Shown in pieces: positions 21,672 through 30,009 of a stretch of DNA of 35,887 bases. The number at the start of each line of letters is the position of its first letter. The first letter of the stretch is position 1. The notes below the pieces were generated by a model. That model searched no databases and was not told the origin of the DNA. It saw only the letters and a list, made by a program, of their open reading frames with translations. The position numbers and the translations under genes were made by a program. This DNA comes from JBIQLO01 sp044464175 (lineage in GTDB: Bacteria > Planctomycetota > Phycisphaerae > Tepidisphaerales > Tepidisphaeraceae), in NCBI GenBank assembly GCA_044464175.1, contig JBIQLO010000009.1, forward strand, positions 1 through 35,887, given 5' to 3'.

Positions 21672-24600
21672 TTACCCGATCTGGTAGGTCGCCAGGTTGG
21701 CCCCGCCGACCTTGACCCGCTTGAGCAGCCGGGTGCGGATGATCGATCCGGCCTGGGTGTCGCCGCCGACCAGCAGGGCGCCGATGGTGTTGTCCACGCC
21801 GACGGTGACGCCGCTGAGGATCGAGCCCCAGACGTCGATGGTCTGGGCGGTGTCGGTGACATGGACGCTGGAGCGGAGATCGCCGCGCACCTGCAGCTTC
21901 TTGATCGAGCCGAAGACCTCCAGCAGATCGCCGCTCTGGCCGAAGCTGCCGCCGGAGGTGAGCGTCCCAACATCGCCGTAAATCCGCAGCGACCCGTTGG
22001 CGATGGTGCCACCGAAGAACAGGCTGCCGATGCTGCCGCCGGTCCGCCCGTTGCCGCCGCTGCTGACGGTGCCGGCGATGTTGCGCCCGACGCTGATGTT
22101 GCCGATGCGCTGGGTGGCCCAGACGTTGCCGACCAGGTCGTTGGCGATCGTGACGTTGTTGATCCGCCCGTTGGGGCCGGAGGCGTAAATCGTCGAGTTG
22201 CCGGTCAGCGAGCCGTTGATGCGGATCGACTGCACCGGCCCGGCGATGACCAGGGTGGAGTTGAAGACATCGGAGGCCGGAGCGAACGTGCCAAGCTTGC
22301 CCGTGGTGACGTTCAGGCCGGTCACCGTGCTGGTGGTGACGATCGACCCGATGGAGTTGGCAAAGTTGTAGGTCGTGTTGCCCCGAATCTGCCAGGAGCG
22401 GGAGCCGGCGAATTCGCGCGAGCCCAGCGCGGTCACGTTTTCAATCACACCCGTATCGGTGATGCCGGGGATGATTGGGGTGGCGGCGGAGGTGCCCAAA
22501 AAGGCGTTGATGTCGTTCATGGGGCCGATCAGCAGGCCGGATTGCGGGTCGAAGGTCATGCCCACCTCGCTCTGGCGGACCGAGGCCTCAAAGGCATTGG
22601 TGCCGATCTGGCTGCCGTCGCCGTTGGCGATCAGGCGGCCCGTCGAGGTGCCCCCATAGACCGTGACGGCGCGAATGCCGTAGCCGCCGGCGACGAGATC
22701 CTCCATCGTGCCGTTGACGACGATGCCGAAGAAACTGCCCAGGATACCGAATCCGGGGGCGGTGACCTTGCCGATATCCGCGCCGATGATGCGGCTGCCG
22801 ATAATGCCGCCGTTGCCGGGCAGGCGAACTTCGCCAATGGTGCGGGTGACATGATTGACCGGTGAGGGCAGGCGCTGGCTGACGGTCGAATAAGGGCCCT
22901 GGCGCGCGGTGGAGTAATCGGTTCCGGTCGGCATGATCTGAAGGACCTGCCCGCCGATGAGCGAGCCGTTGTTCAGCACCACGCTGTCGATTCTTGCGCC
23001 CGCGACCACCGCTCCGCGAATGTCGGAGCCGGCGCCCTGGTTGCGCACCGTTCCGATATGGTTCTGGGCGTAAATGCCGCCGAAGCTGACATCCCCGCCG
23101 CCGGCCGATCGGATGCCCTCGCCGATCTGGACGTTGTTGATGCTGCCGGAGGTATAAACGAGGCCGCCGTTGGGCCCGGCGATCGCCGTGGTGGTGGTGG
23201 TCTGGTTGCTCCCGGTCTGGTCCGTGCCGCTGCCGGTGGTGATGCCGCCGCCGTTGGCCACGATGGGACCGACAATCCCCTCGAAAACAGCGGGATTGTC
23301 GGAGCCGTCGGCATTGGCCGTAATGGAGCCGATGGTTCCGTTCACCATGATGTTGCCGATCGATTCACGGCTGGTGACGGCGATGATGTTGCCGCTTTGG
23401 ATGCCGATGTGCTGCTGATTGAAGGGATAGACATTGGCCATGGCGGAGGTCGTGGTGGTGGTCCCGCCACCAGTTCCCGTGCCGTTGTCACTGGTAATGG
23501 TGCCGGCCAGGATCTGTCGCGGATCGACATCCACGCCGAAATGTCCTATGGCCACGCCCAGGCGTTTGGCGGCCAGTCCGCCAATCGTGCCGGCGACGAC
23601 GCTGGGTAGTTCGCCATTCGAATTGATATTGTTCACGTTCAAGTTGCCGGCGTCGATTCCCAGAACATCCACCTGGCCGGACCCGCTGAAGCCGATGTTC
23701 AGTCCCTGGGTGACGGTGTTCGGGTTCTGCGTCGGCGCGCCCGGCGGCATGGCGGTGCCGGAGAAGGTCGGGTTGCCCGAACTGTCCACGACAACCGGGG
23801 TGCCGTTGGCGCCGCTGACGTTGATCGTCCCCACCTCGGCGGAGGAATTGGGGGCGTTGCCCTCGGCCCTCATGTTGAACGATCCGCTGGCGGTGAAGGT
23901 CACCAGCGCCGAACCGCCGCTGCCCCGGATGCCGTAGGTGATCAGGCCGGTGATGGCGGTGCCGGTGTAGGGGCCGGTGGTGAACGGGTCGTTGGGATTG
24001 TAAAGCGGATTATTGCCGGTGATTTGCGGCGTGATGGTGATGGCCGTACCGGAGTCATCCTGGAGCCGGACCACCTGTCCGGCTTGATAGTCGGTCGCCT
24101 CATCGGGCGCGTCGCCGCCGAAGAAGGGGTCGCGGATCACCGTGTCGGCCCGCAGGTACCGGACATTGCCGCCGGGACCGGTGTAGATCGCCGTACCGTC
24201 GATGGTGGAGGTATCGATCAGGTCGATGATGCCGTCCATGCCGATTGCGTCGGCATTGGCCGTGAAGCTGCCGCCGGCCAGATAACCGGCGCGGATGTTT
24301 CCAAAACCGCTGTTGGCGACGAAGTTGCTGGAGAGGTTGTTGGCCGCGTCAATCTCCTGATAAAAGCCGCCGATTGCCATCGCCAACCCGTCCGAACCGA
24401 CGGGAATGACGCTGCTGTTGCTGGTGGAGAATCCGGTGTTGATCGCCATCAGGTTGCCGGTGGTCTTCAGGAGGCCGACACTGCCGTTGGGGACGTAGAG
24501 GAATGGATCGCTGGCTTCACCAAACAGGCTGGCTCCGGCATCGGTCCCGGATGGGATGAAGCTGACGCCCCCGTTGCCGATGTTGGTGGCGATCAGGGCG

Positions 24601-27600
24601 CGCAGGTTGCCTTGATCCACGGCGATGGAGCGGTTCGTCTGCGAGTAATAGTCTCCGCCGGCGACTATCGCGCCCAAATCACCATGCTCAACATGGAAGT
24701 CGCTGCCGGAGGTGTGGAACGAACTGATGGTTCCCGCCTTCAGGAGTGTCTTGGGATTGACGATGTTCGTGCCGGCCGACACCGCGCCCAGGCCCAGGGC
24801 CCCGGCGTTGAAAATATTCAACTGATAACCGGTGACCAGGGCCAGGGATTGGCCGGTGGGCAGACTGCCGTTGGTGGAGCTGGCGGCGTTGCCATTGAAA
24901 TTGACATCGCCGGTGGGGGCCACGGCAAAGCGGTAGACACCGGGGCGCTGGGCGGTGAACTGGAATTCCTGGCCGTTGACGCTCTGCGGGCTGGTGTTGT
25001 CGTAATCCGTGGCGATCAGGCGCCCGTCCGGATCGAAGACGCCGACGTTAAGCCCCGATCCATAGCCGCCCTGCAGTTGCACCCCCACGGTCTGCCCGCC
25101 CATGAGAGCGACCGCATAATAGTCGGCAAAGTCGCTGTGGACGAGGTTGTCAATGGAGCCTATGAGTGTGATGTTGAAGGGCCCGAAGGGGTCGCTCACG
25201 GTCCCGGCCAGATACTGGGGTGTGTCGAACGTGTCGTTGTAGAGGGTTGGGTCATTGAGTTCGCCGAATTGGAACGCCGCCTGGGCGGGATCAGCCATTC
25301 CGTCAATGGTCACCGAGCTTTCCACCTCATACTGATAATGGTTGAAACCGGGAGCATCCAGGTTGAGCTGAGCCTCGACCGTGCCGGCGAAGGTGTCGCC
25401 GGCGTGAATGGCCCCGACGACGCCTCCGACCTGCATATTAAAGCCCGAGAGATACTCGATGGCGTAATCCTGCGTGTTGATCGTTCCGATCGAGCCCTTG
25501 GTGACCAGTTGATTAATGTCGCCGCCGACGATGAAATTGGGCGTGGTCGTCTGGCTGGGGTTGATGCCGCGGACATTGCCGGTCAGAAGGGTGCCGGCAT
25601 AGAACGTGCCGATGGAGCCGGAGATGTCCACCCTGCCGGTGAGGGTGCCGCCGACCATGAACTTCCCGATATTCTGCGCGCTCATGTCATCGGCGGTGGT
25701 GCCGTTGAGGACCATCAGCGCCGCTCCCCGGGAGGGATGGCCCACCGACTGCTGGGGATTGCTGGCCCAGGCGTTGTCCACGGCGATGAAGCGGTCGCGC
25801 GGGTGGCCCAGGAAGTCGCTGCCGGGATCGAACGCGATCGCGCCGACCGTGCGCGACAGCGAGCCGGTGGGCGTGGCGCTGACGCCGCCGGCCAGGGCGG
25901 TGGTCAGGTTGATGTCCACCAGGCGGAACTTGGTGGCATCCTGCGCATAGAGCGTCCCGTCGGCGCCAAAGTCCATCGACTTGATTGCAAGCGTGGTGTT
26001 GGTGTCATCCTTGATCTGCCCGATGTTGGCAATCACCGTGCCCGTGCTGGGATTGACCTGAAGCAGGTTGCTTTGGCCGTCCACAATGTAGAGCGTCTGC
26101 CCGTCGGGCGTGAAGGCCATGGCCGAGACGTCATTGGTGTCAATCGGGGCGCCCAGCGCGGCGATGGTGGTGAAGGCGCCGAAGTTGTACAGGTCCCCGG
26201 GATTGGCCGGGGGGGTGGTGTCCTCGCTGATCGTGCCAAGGGTCAGGACGCCGTTGACCCTGTAGATGGCGTAAAGCTCCAGGGTGCCGTCGCCGTTCAG
26301 ATCGCCATAGGCCATCGCCTTGACGCCTGAAAGCTGCTTGCCGGTGTTCTTGTCATAAACGCCCCCGCCGACATAGGCGACGCCGCTGACCGGGTTGACC
26401 AGCGCCAGCTCATCGACCGGCGCGCCGACGCCGCTGGCGTCCACCCGGTCGGAGTCGATGACGGCGATTCGGTCATTGGGGCCTGCGGCCAGCGCCTGGA
26501 TGCTGTTGAGGTTGGCGCCCAGCAGCCGCTGCGACAGGTCAGGATTGGCCGAGGCGAAGTTCATCAGCGTGGAGCCGACGACCAGGCCGGCATCCATCGG
26601 TCCGGTCAGGGTTGAACCGATGGGCGTGCCGAGATTCCCGTTGGTCAGGGGAATGAAGTCGTTTTTGGAGTCGCCGGTGTTGGTGTTGACAGTTTGCGCC
26701 CCGATGAAGACGGTGCCGGTGTTGGCGTCCATCGTGAACGGGGGATCGTTCTGGCCGGTCTGCAAGTTGGACACGCGCAGGCTGTTCTGGCCTGTGAAGG
26801 GTGTGGTATACCGGGGCTGGTCTGGGTCCGTGCTCAACTGGGCGATGGTGATATAGCTGTCGGCATCGGAGTAGATGACGTTGATCTGGTAGAGGTACGA
26901 ATTGGAGGGGCGCTGGCGGAAGTCGATGAACAGCAGGTCGTCGGTGGTCGCGTCGCTGCCTAGCAGCGCGCCCTGCAGGCCGGTGAACGGATCGATGAGG
27001 GTGGAATTGTAACTCAGATCCTGCACGTCGCCGCCCGCCCGGCTGCCGTTGAAGCTCGGGCCGTTGTTGTCAATGGTCCCGCCCCAGGTGATGGCGACCC
27101 CGGTTTGCCGGTCGATGCGCAGCAACTGGCTGAAATTGGTGCTGGCGTTGGTCGTGTCGCCGGAACTGCTCGCGGCGGAGCCGCTCTTCTGGACGGCCAG
27201 GATGTATCGGGTCGGATCCAGCTCCGAGTCATTGGGAATAAACGCCAGGCCCGTGATGTTGTTGACGTTGTTCTGGGTATTGTCCCCCGTGGTTCCTGTG
27301 CCGACCAGGCGGACGGCCAGATCGCCGCCCGAGGCGTCGGTGTTGGCCAGGGAGACGGTAATCAGCGAGCCGGCGGTGGTGGTGTTGCCGGTGCCGCCGC
27401 CGGTGTTCCCGGTGGTCGTGGCGGCGTTGGGGGGGACATAGGTGCCGCTGGCCATGAACGCGATCAGTTCATTCGTGTTGGGATCAAACGCTAGTGCGGT
27501 GGGATATCGGGCCGTGTCGGCCGAGGTGACTCCAAACGTTCCTGGGATCGCGGTGACCGTTCCCGTGGGGTTCGTGACGTCGAGTTTGAACAGTTCGGGC

Positions 27601-28334
27601 GTTGAAATATGGGTGGTCGTTGTGCCGCCGCCACCGCCGCCGCCGCCGCCGCCGAGTTCCTGATCGAAGACCACGACGAAATAGAGAGTATTGGGATCGT
27701 TTGGATCAAAAGCGGCGGCCGTGACGCCCATGACGGTGCCGCTGCCGGGCGTGCCGGGATTGTCCGGCAGGAGGGAAGTCAATTCGGTGACGTTGCTTCC
27801 CTCGCCCGTGGTGTTGTCCAGTTGGGTAAGCCAGACCCGCCCGGTGGCGGACGTCGTTGAGGCGGGTGTGGTGACGTTGAATCCCCAGGTGGCTCCGTTG
27901 CTGTTGGAGGCGATCGCCTGGAACGCCAGCGCGTTGCCGCGCTGCCGGAAATTGTCATAGATCATCGGCGCGCCGGTGCTCTGATTGAGGGAGACGGGAA
28001 TGGATCCGTCGATCCCGCCGACGCCGCCGAGGTATTCCGTCCCGCTCCGCCCGACATCGCTGCTGACAAACCGTCCGGGAAGATCGGTCAGGATCAACTG
28101 ATTGCTCTCATTCACCCGGGCGCCGATGAAGTCGGCCTGGATGTTGCCGTGCAGGGAGATGCGAATGATCGGCGGGTTGGTGTCCTGGCCCGAACCCTGG
28201 CTGGCGCCGGGAGATGCGAAATCAAACACATCCCCCCCGACCAGCGTGGTCAGCATGACGCGCGGTTCCAGGCGTTCGAGGGCGAATTTACGGGCGGAAC
28301 GATGAACGGGCCGGCGCGGGCGACGATGGGACAT
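21672..28334 (-). CDS. Giant secreted beta-helix surface protein with LEPR-XLL N-terminus
   Basis: The protein has 2,220 residues. It starts MSHRRPRRPVHRSARKFALERLEPRVMLTT; the basic lead followed by LEPRVML is the planctomycete LEPR-XLL export-associated motif. Residues ~60-1000 hold propeller-like repeats of the form TLYxVDxxxxxLLQVNPSTG and an Asp/Gly segment DLNGDGTLELYAIY. About 1060-1180 is a pre-peptidase C-terminal (PPC)-like domain (YYAVALMGGQTVGVQLQGG...YRFAVAPTGD). The rest is a long right-handed beta-helix of GxIxxIxxxGxI repeats, ending abruptly in LKRVKVGGANLATYQIG with no obvious anchor. It has a Gly run (GGGGGGGGGG) near 27640. The start is ATG 28334 with AGAGG upstream; the earlier ATG at 28457 lies within the predicted promoter. 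It is probably the first gene of a long leftward operon. Confidence 0.85.
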   Translation of the reverse strand: MSHRRPRRPVHRSARKFALERLEPRVMLTTLVGGDVFDFASPGASQGSGQDTNPPIIRISLHGNIQADFIGARVNESNQLILTDLPGRFVSSDVGRSGTEYLGGVGGIDGSIPVSLNQSTGAPMIYDNFRQRGNALAFQAIASNSNGATWGFNVTTPASTTSATGRVWLTQLDNTTGEGSNVTELTSLLPDNPGTPGSGTVMGVTAAAFDPNDPNTLYFVVVFDQELGGGGGGGGGGTTTTHISTPELFKLDVTNPTGTVTAIPGTFGVTSADTARYPTALAFDPNTNELIAFMASGTYVPPNAATTTGNTGGGTGNTTTAGSLITVSLANTDASGGDLAVRLVGTGTTGDNTQNNVNNITGLAFIPNDSELDPTRYILAVQKSGSAASSSGDTTNASTNFSQLLRIDRQTGVAITWGGTIDNNGPSFNGSRAGGDVQDLSYNSTLIDPFTGLQGALLGSDATTDDLLFIDFRQRPSNSYLYQINVIYSDADSYITIAQLSTDPDQPRYTTPFTGQNSLRVSNLQTGQNDPPFTMDANTGTVFIGAQTVNTNTGDSKNDFIPLTNGNLGTPIGSTLTGPMDAGLVVGSTLMNFASANPDLSQRLLGANLNSIQALAAGPNDRIAVIDSDRVDASGVGAPVDELALVNPVSGVAYVGGGVYDKNTGKQLSGVKAMAYGDLNGDGTLELYAIYRVNGVLTLGTISEDTTPPANPGDLYNFGAFTTIAALGAPIDTNDVSAMAFTPDGQTLYIVDGQSNLLQVNPSTGTVIANIGQIKDDTNTTLAIKSMDFGADGTLYAQDATKFRLVDINLTTALAGGVSATPTGSLSRTVGAIAFDPGSDFLGHPRDRFIAVDNAWASNPQQSVGHPSRGAALMVLNGTTADDMSAQNIGKFMVGGTLTGRVDISGSIGTFYAGTLLTGNVRGINPSQTTTPNFIVGGDINQLVTKGSIGTINTQDYAIEYLSGFNMQVGGVVGAIHAGDTFAGTVEAQLNLDAPGFNHYQYEVESSVTIDGMADPAQAAFQFGELNDPTLYNDTFDTPQYLAGTVSDPFGPFNITLIGSIDNLVHSDFADYYAVALMGGQTVGVQLQGGYGSGLNVGVFDPDGRLIATDYDNTSPQSVNGQEFQFTAQRPGVYRFAVAPTGDVNFNGNAASSTNGSLPTGQSLALVTGYQLNIFNAGALGLGAVSAGTNIVNPKTLLKAGTISSFHTSGSDFHVEHGDLGAIVAGGDYYSQTNRSIAVDQGNLRALIATNIGNGGVSFIPSGTDAGASLFGEASDPFLYVPNGSVGLLKTTGNLMAINTGFSTSNSSVIPVGSDGLAMAIGGFYQEIDAANNLSSNFVANSGFGNIRAGYLAGGSFTANADAIGMDGIIDLIDTSTIDGTAIYTGPGGNVRYLRADTVIRDPFFGGDAPDEATDYQAGQVVRLQDDSGTAITITPQITGNNPLYNPNDPFTTGPYTGTAITGLITYGIRGSGGSALVTFTASGSFNMRAEGNAPNSSAEVGTINVSGANGTPVVVDSSGNPTFSGTAMPPGAPTQNPNTVTQGLNIGFSGSGQVDVLGIDAGNLNVNNINSNGELPSVVAGTIGGLAAKRLGVAIGHFGVDVDPRQILAGTITSDNGTGTGGGTTTTTSAMANVYPFNQQHIGIQSGNIIAVTSRESIGNIMVNGTIGSITANADGSDNPAVFEGIVGPIVANGGGITTGSGTDQTGSNQTTTTTAIAGPNGGLVYTSGSINNVQIGEGIRSAGGGDVSFGGIYAQNHIGTVRNQGAGSDIRGAVVAGARIDSVVLNNGSLIGGQVLQIMPTGTDYSTARQGPYSTVSQRLPSPVNHVTRTIGEVRLPGNGGIIGSRIIGADIGKVTAPGFGILGSFFGIVVNGTMEDLVAGGYGIRAVTVYGGTSTGRLIANGDGSQIGTNAFEASVRQSEVGMTFDPQSGLLIGPMNDINAFLGTSAATPIIPGITDTGVIENVTALGSREFAGSRSWQIRGNTTYNFANSIGSIVTTSTVTGLNVTTGKLGTFAPASDVFNSTLVIAGPVQSIRINGSLTGNSTIYASGPNGRINNVTIANDLVGNVWATQRIGNISVGRNIAGTVSSGGNGRTGGSIGSLFFGGTIANGSLRIYGDVGTLTSGGSFGQSGDLLEVFGSIKKLQVRGDLRSSVHVTDTAQTIDVWGSILSGVTVGVDNTIGALLVGGDTQAGSIIRTRLLKRVKVGGANLATYQIG

Positions 28335-28447
28335 GGGCGAAGACCTCTTCTGGTTGAACAACTCTTGTTGGCCGGGGGGCTTTGTCTCTGGAGGACGCAC
28401 CCCACGAAACTCAACTGTCGTGCGTTCGTCGATGACAGTCGGGTTCG

Positions 28448-28476
28448 GTTCTAGCATCCCGGGCGCGGGTGGTCAA
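28448..28476 (-). promoter_or_regulatory. Promoter of the giant surface-protein gene
   Basis: On the minus strand, TTGACC (28476-28471) and TAGAAC (28453-28448) are separated by 17 bp. The pair is nearly the same as that before lacI (TTGACC-17-TAGAAA). It predicts a leader of about 107 nt and excludes ATG 28457 as the start. Confidence 0.6.
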
Positions 28477-28604
28477 CGATCATGCTTTGCCGCGCCAGCC
28501 GGGCCGGTTCAGAGCGGGGGAATGGGTCAAAAAACAAATTTTTATGGGACGCTGCTGGCAATTTGTCATCTTCATGATATATTGCTCGCCCGGAGCGTGG
28601 CTTG

Positions 28605-28871
28605 ATGTCATTTTCAGTTCAGGAAATCCAGCCAACGCCCAATCCGAACGCCGCGAAGTTCATTCTGGACAGGCCTGTTGCGGATCGGCCCATCAGTTTC
28701 TTTAACGCCGAGTCGGCAAAGGACCATCCCCTGGCGTCAAGGCTTTTTGAAGTGCCGGGTGTTTGTGGATTGCTGCTGCTCAACGATTTCATCACCGTCA
28801 GCAAGCAGCCTGAAGCACGATGGGAAGGCATTCGCAAGAAGGTGAAGCAGGTGCTCAAGGCGGGCGGATGA
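28605..28871 (+). CDS. Stand-alone NifU/Nfu N-terminal-domain protein
   Basis: The protein has 88 residues. EIQPTPNPNAAKFILDRPV at the start is the hallmark of the Nfu N-terminal domain (PF08712), and the rest (SAKDHPLASRLFEVPGVCGLLLLNDFITVSKQPEARWEGIRKKVKQVL) covers the whole domain. The iron-sulphur-carrying C-terminal NifU domain with CxxC is absent, so this form cannot hold a cluster in the usual way; a role as an accessory in Fe-S assembly is only inferred. I chose ATG 28605, 9 nt after GGAG; TTG 28602 is an alternative. It is divergent from the giant gene. A weak -10-like TATATT lies at 28578-28583. It is the last host-like gene before the terminator at 28993. Confidence 0.85.
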   Translation: MSFSVQEIQPTPNPNAAKFILDRPVADRPISFFNAESAKDHPLASRLFEVPGVCGLLLLNDFITVSKQPEARWEGIRKKVKQVLKAGG

Positions 28872-29251
28872 AATAGCAATGACCCGGAACTGGAGAGTCC
28901 GGTTCCATGTGAAAATGGGCGGAGTTGAATGCTTGGCGCGAACTTCCGGTTTGTGCCGGCGTATAATCCGCTGAAGTGTTTCTTCCCTCCTTACCCCGTC
29001 GGTCCCACCCACGCCGGCGGGGTTTTTTATTGATCCATCCAGCCGGGCAAAATGCTCGAAATTGCCTGATTTTCCGTTGATTTCCGCCAATTACGGCGAA
29101 ATCAGCATCATTCCAGATCGTTCCAACTTGTACCGAACAGAACCGGAGGCGCATTGTGCATTCATTATGCGCCGGGCGGGTCGCGCATTGCGCGCCCTGA
29201 TCCGCTCCCTTGTTCCGCCCATTTCGGCCTTCCGCCGGATCGGAGGGCGCC
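28872..29251. other. Gene-free boundary between host-like and phage-like parts
   Basis: No coding sequence is seen. It contains a terminator (28993-29028), an inverted repeat at 29078-29104 (TGATTTC/GAAATCA plus GCC/GGC, one bulged C, loop AATTAC), and a second at 29148-29173 (GGCGCAT/ATGCGCC, 12-nt spacer). Neither inverted repeat has a T-tract, so they fit operators better than terminators. I see no attachment site or integrase. Confidence 0.55.
28993..29028 (+). terminator. Intrinsic terminator
   Basis: A 10-bp stem (ACCCCGTCGG with CCGGCGGGGT, one G-U pair) and an 11-nt loop are followed by a six-T run. It lies 121 bp after the NifU-N-domain gene and ends rightward transcription before the phage-like operon. 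Confidence 0.85.
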
Positions 29252-29515
29252 ATGCCTAAATCCCCCTTCGTCAAGCGAAATTGCGCCGCCTGCGGCCGTG
29301 AATTTGTGACGGCCGACCCGTCGCATGACCGCCATTGCAGCCGGGCGTGCGTGGTGAAGGCGTTTGGGTTGGGCGAGTATGACGAGGAGGGATCGTCCTA
29401 CAAGGTCGCCGCCCGGAAGCGGGGCGGGGAAATGCGGTACGTAGACGGGGAGGGTGCCCGCGTCCAGGGGACGCTGGAGCATCACGGCGGCTTTCATGGG
29501 AGGGACGATCAATGA
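29252..29515 (+). CDS. Small zinc-finger protein, first gene of the phage-like operon
   Basis: The protein has 87 residues. The N-terminal half, RNCAACGREFVTADPSHDRHCSRACVVKAFG, has a C-x2-C ... H/C-x3-C pattern typical of small treble-clef or zinc-ribbon fingers found in phage and transposon proteins. The remainder (EEGSSYKVAARKRGGEMRYVDGEGARVQ) is basic and probably flexible. A role in binding DNA or a partner enzyme is inferred. The ATG follows a perfect GGAGGG site; the frame upstream of it is not protein-like. The stop overlaps the resolvase start (ATGA). Confidence 0.75.
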   Translation: MPKSPFVKRNCAACGREFVTADPSHDRHCSRACVVKAFGLGEYDEEGSSYKVAARKRGGEMRYVDGEGARVQGTLEHHGGFHGRDDQ

Positions 29516-30009
29516 TCCTCGCATTGGACCCTAGTAGCCAAAAAACCGGCTACGCCCTGCTCACCCCCGCCGGAACGCTGACGGAGCATGGCCTACTCAA
29601 GCCCCGCCGCATCCGAGACGACGCCAACGCCCGCATTGACGCGATGGTATTCTCGTTGCGGGAGATCGTCGCGGAGTACGCCCCGGACGCCATCATCATC
29701 GAAGACACCAGCGGCAAGGTAGGCGCACGGCACAAGGGCAACGGCGCCGGTCTGGCGATCCACGGCAAGGCGGTGGGGCGGCTCCACCAGGCCGCGATAG
29801 ACGCCCTGGGCGAAAAGGGCCGGGTGGTCATGGTGCTGGAGAACGACTGGACGCGGAGGACGCCCAAAGCGGTGCGGCAGAACCGGGCGGCCTACCTGTT
29901 CCCCGACTACAAGCCCGCCGCCGACAAGGGCGGGGACATGGCCGACGCGATCATGCTGGGGGTGTGGTGGATCAACCGGCAGCGGTTTGTGGAAGGGAGG
30001 GCGGCGTGA
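29512..30009 (+). CDS. RuvC-like Holliday-junction resolvase (phage type)
   Basis: The protein has 165 residues. The RuvC/RNase H-fold acidic residues are in place: D6 in MILALDPSSQKTGYAL, E64 in AIIIEDTSG, and D142/D145 in KGGDMADAIMLGVWW. The glycine-rich NGAGLAIHGKAVGRL follows the second motif, as in phage resolvases. It should cut branched DNA formed during phage recombination or replication before packaging. It overlaps the zinc-finger gene by 4 bp and the helicase gene by 4 bp (GTGA), giving a tight recombination/replication cluster. Confidence 0.88.
   Translation: MILALDPSSQKTGYALLTPAGTLTEHGLLKPRRIRDDANARIDAMVFSLREIVAEYAPDAIIIEDTSGKVGARHKGNGAGLAIHGKAVGRLHQAAIDALGEKGRVVMVLENDWTRRTPKAVRQNRAAYLFPDYKPAADKGGDMADAIMLGVWWINRQRFVEGRAA

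Noticed and set aside
24024..26330. Long plus-strand open frame of 768 codons
   Set aside because: It is antisense to the giant beta-helix gene. Its composition (Gly/Asp/Val/Ala/Arg) mirrors the Gly/Thr-rich codons of the real gene, and there is no motif or ribosome-binding site.
28880..28901. Hairpin after the NifU-N-domain gene
   Set aside because: A short stem with a G-U pair and no T-tract; a much better terminator lies at 28993-29028.
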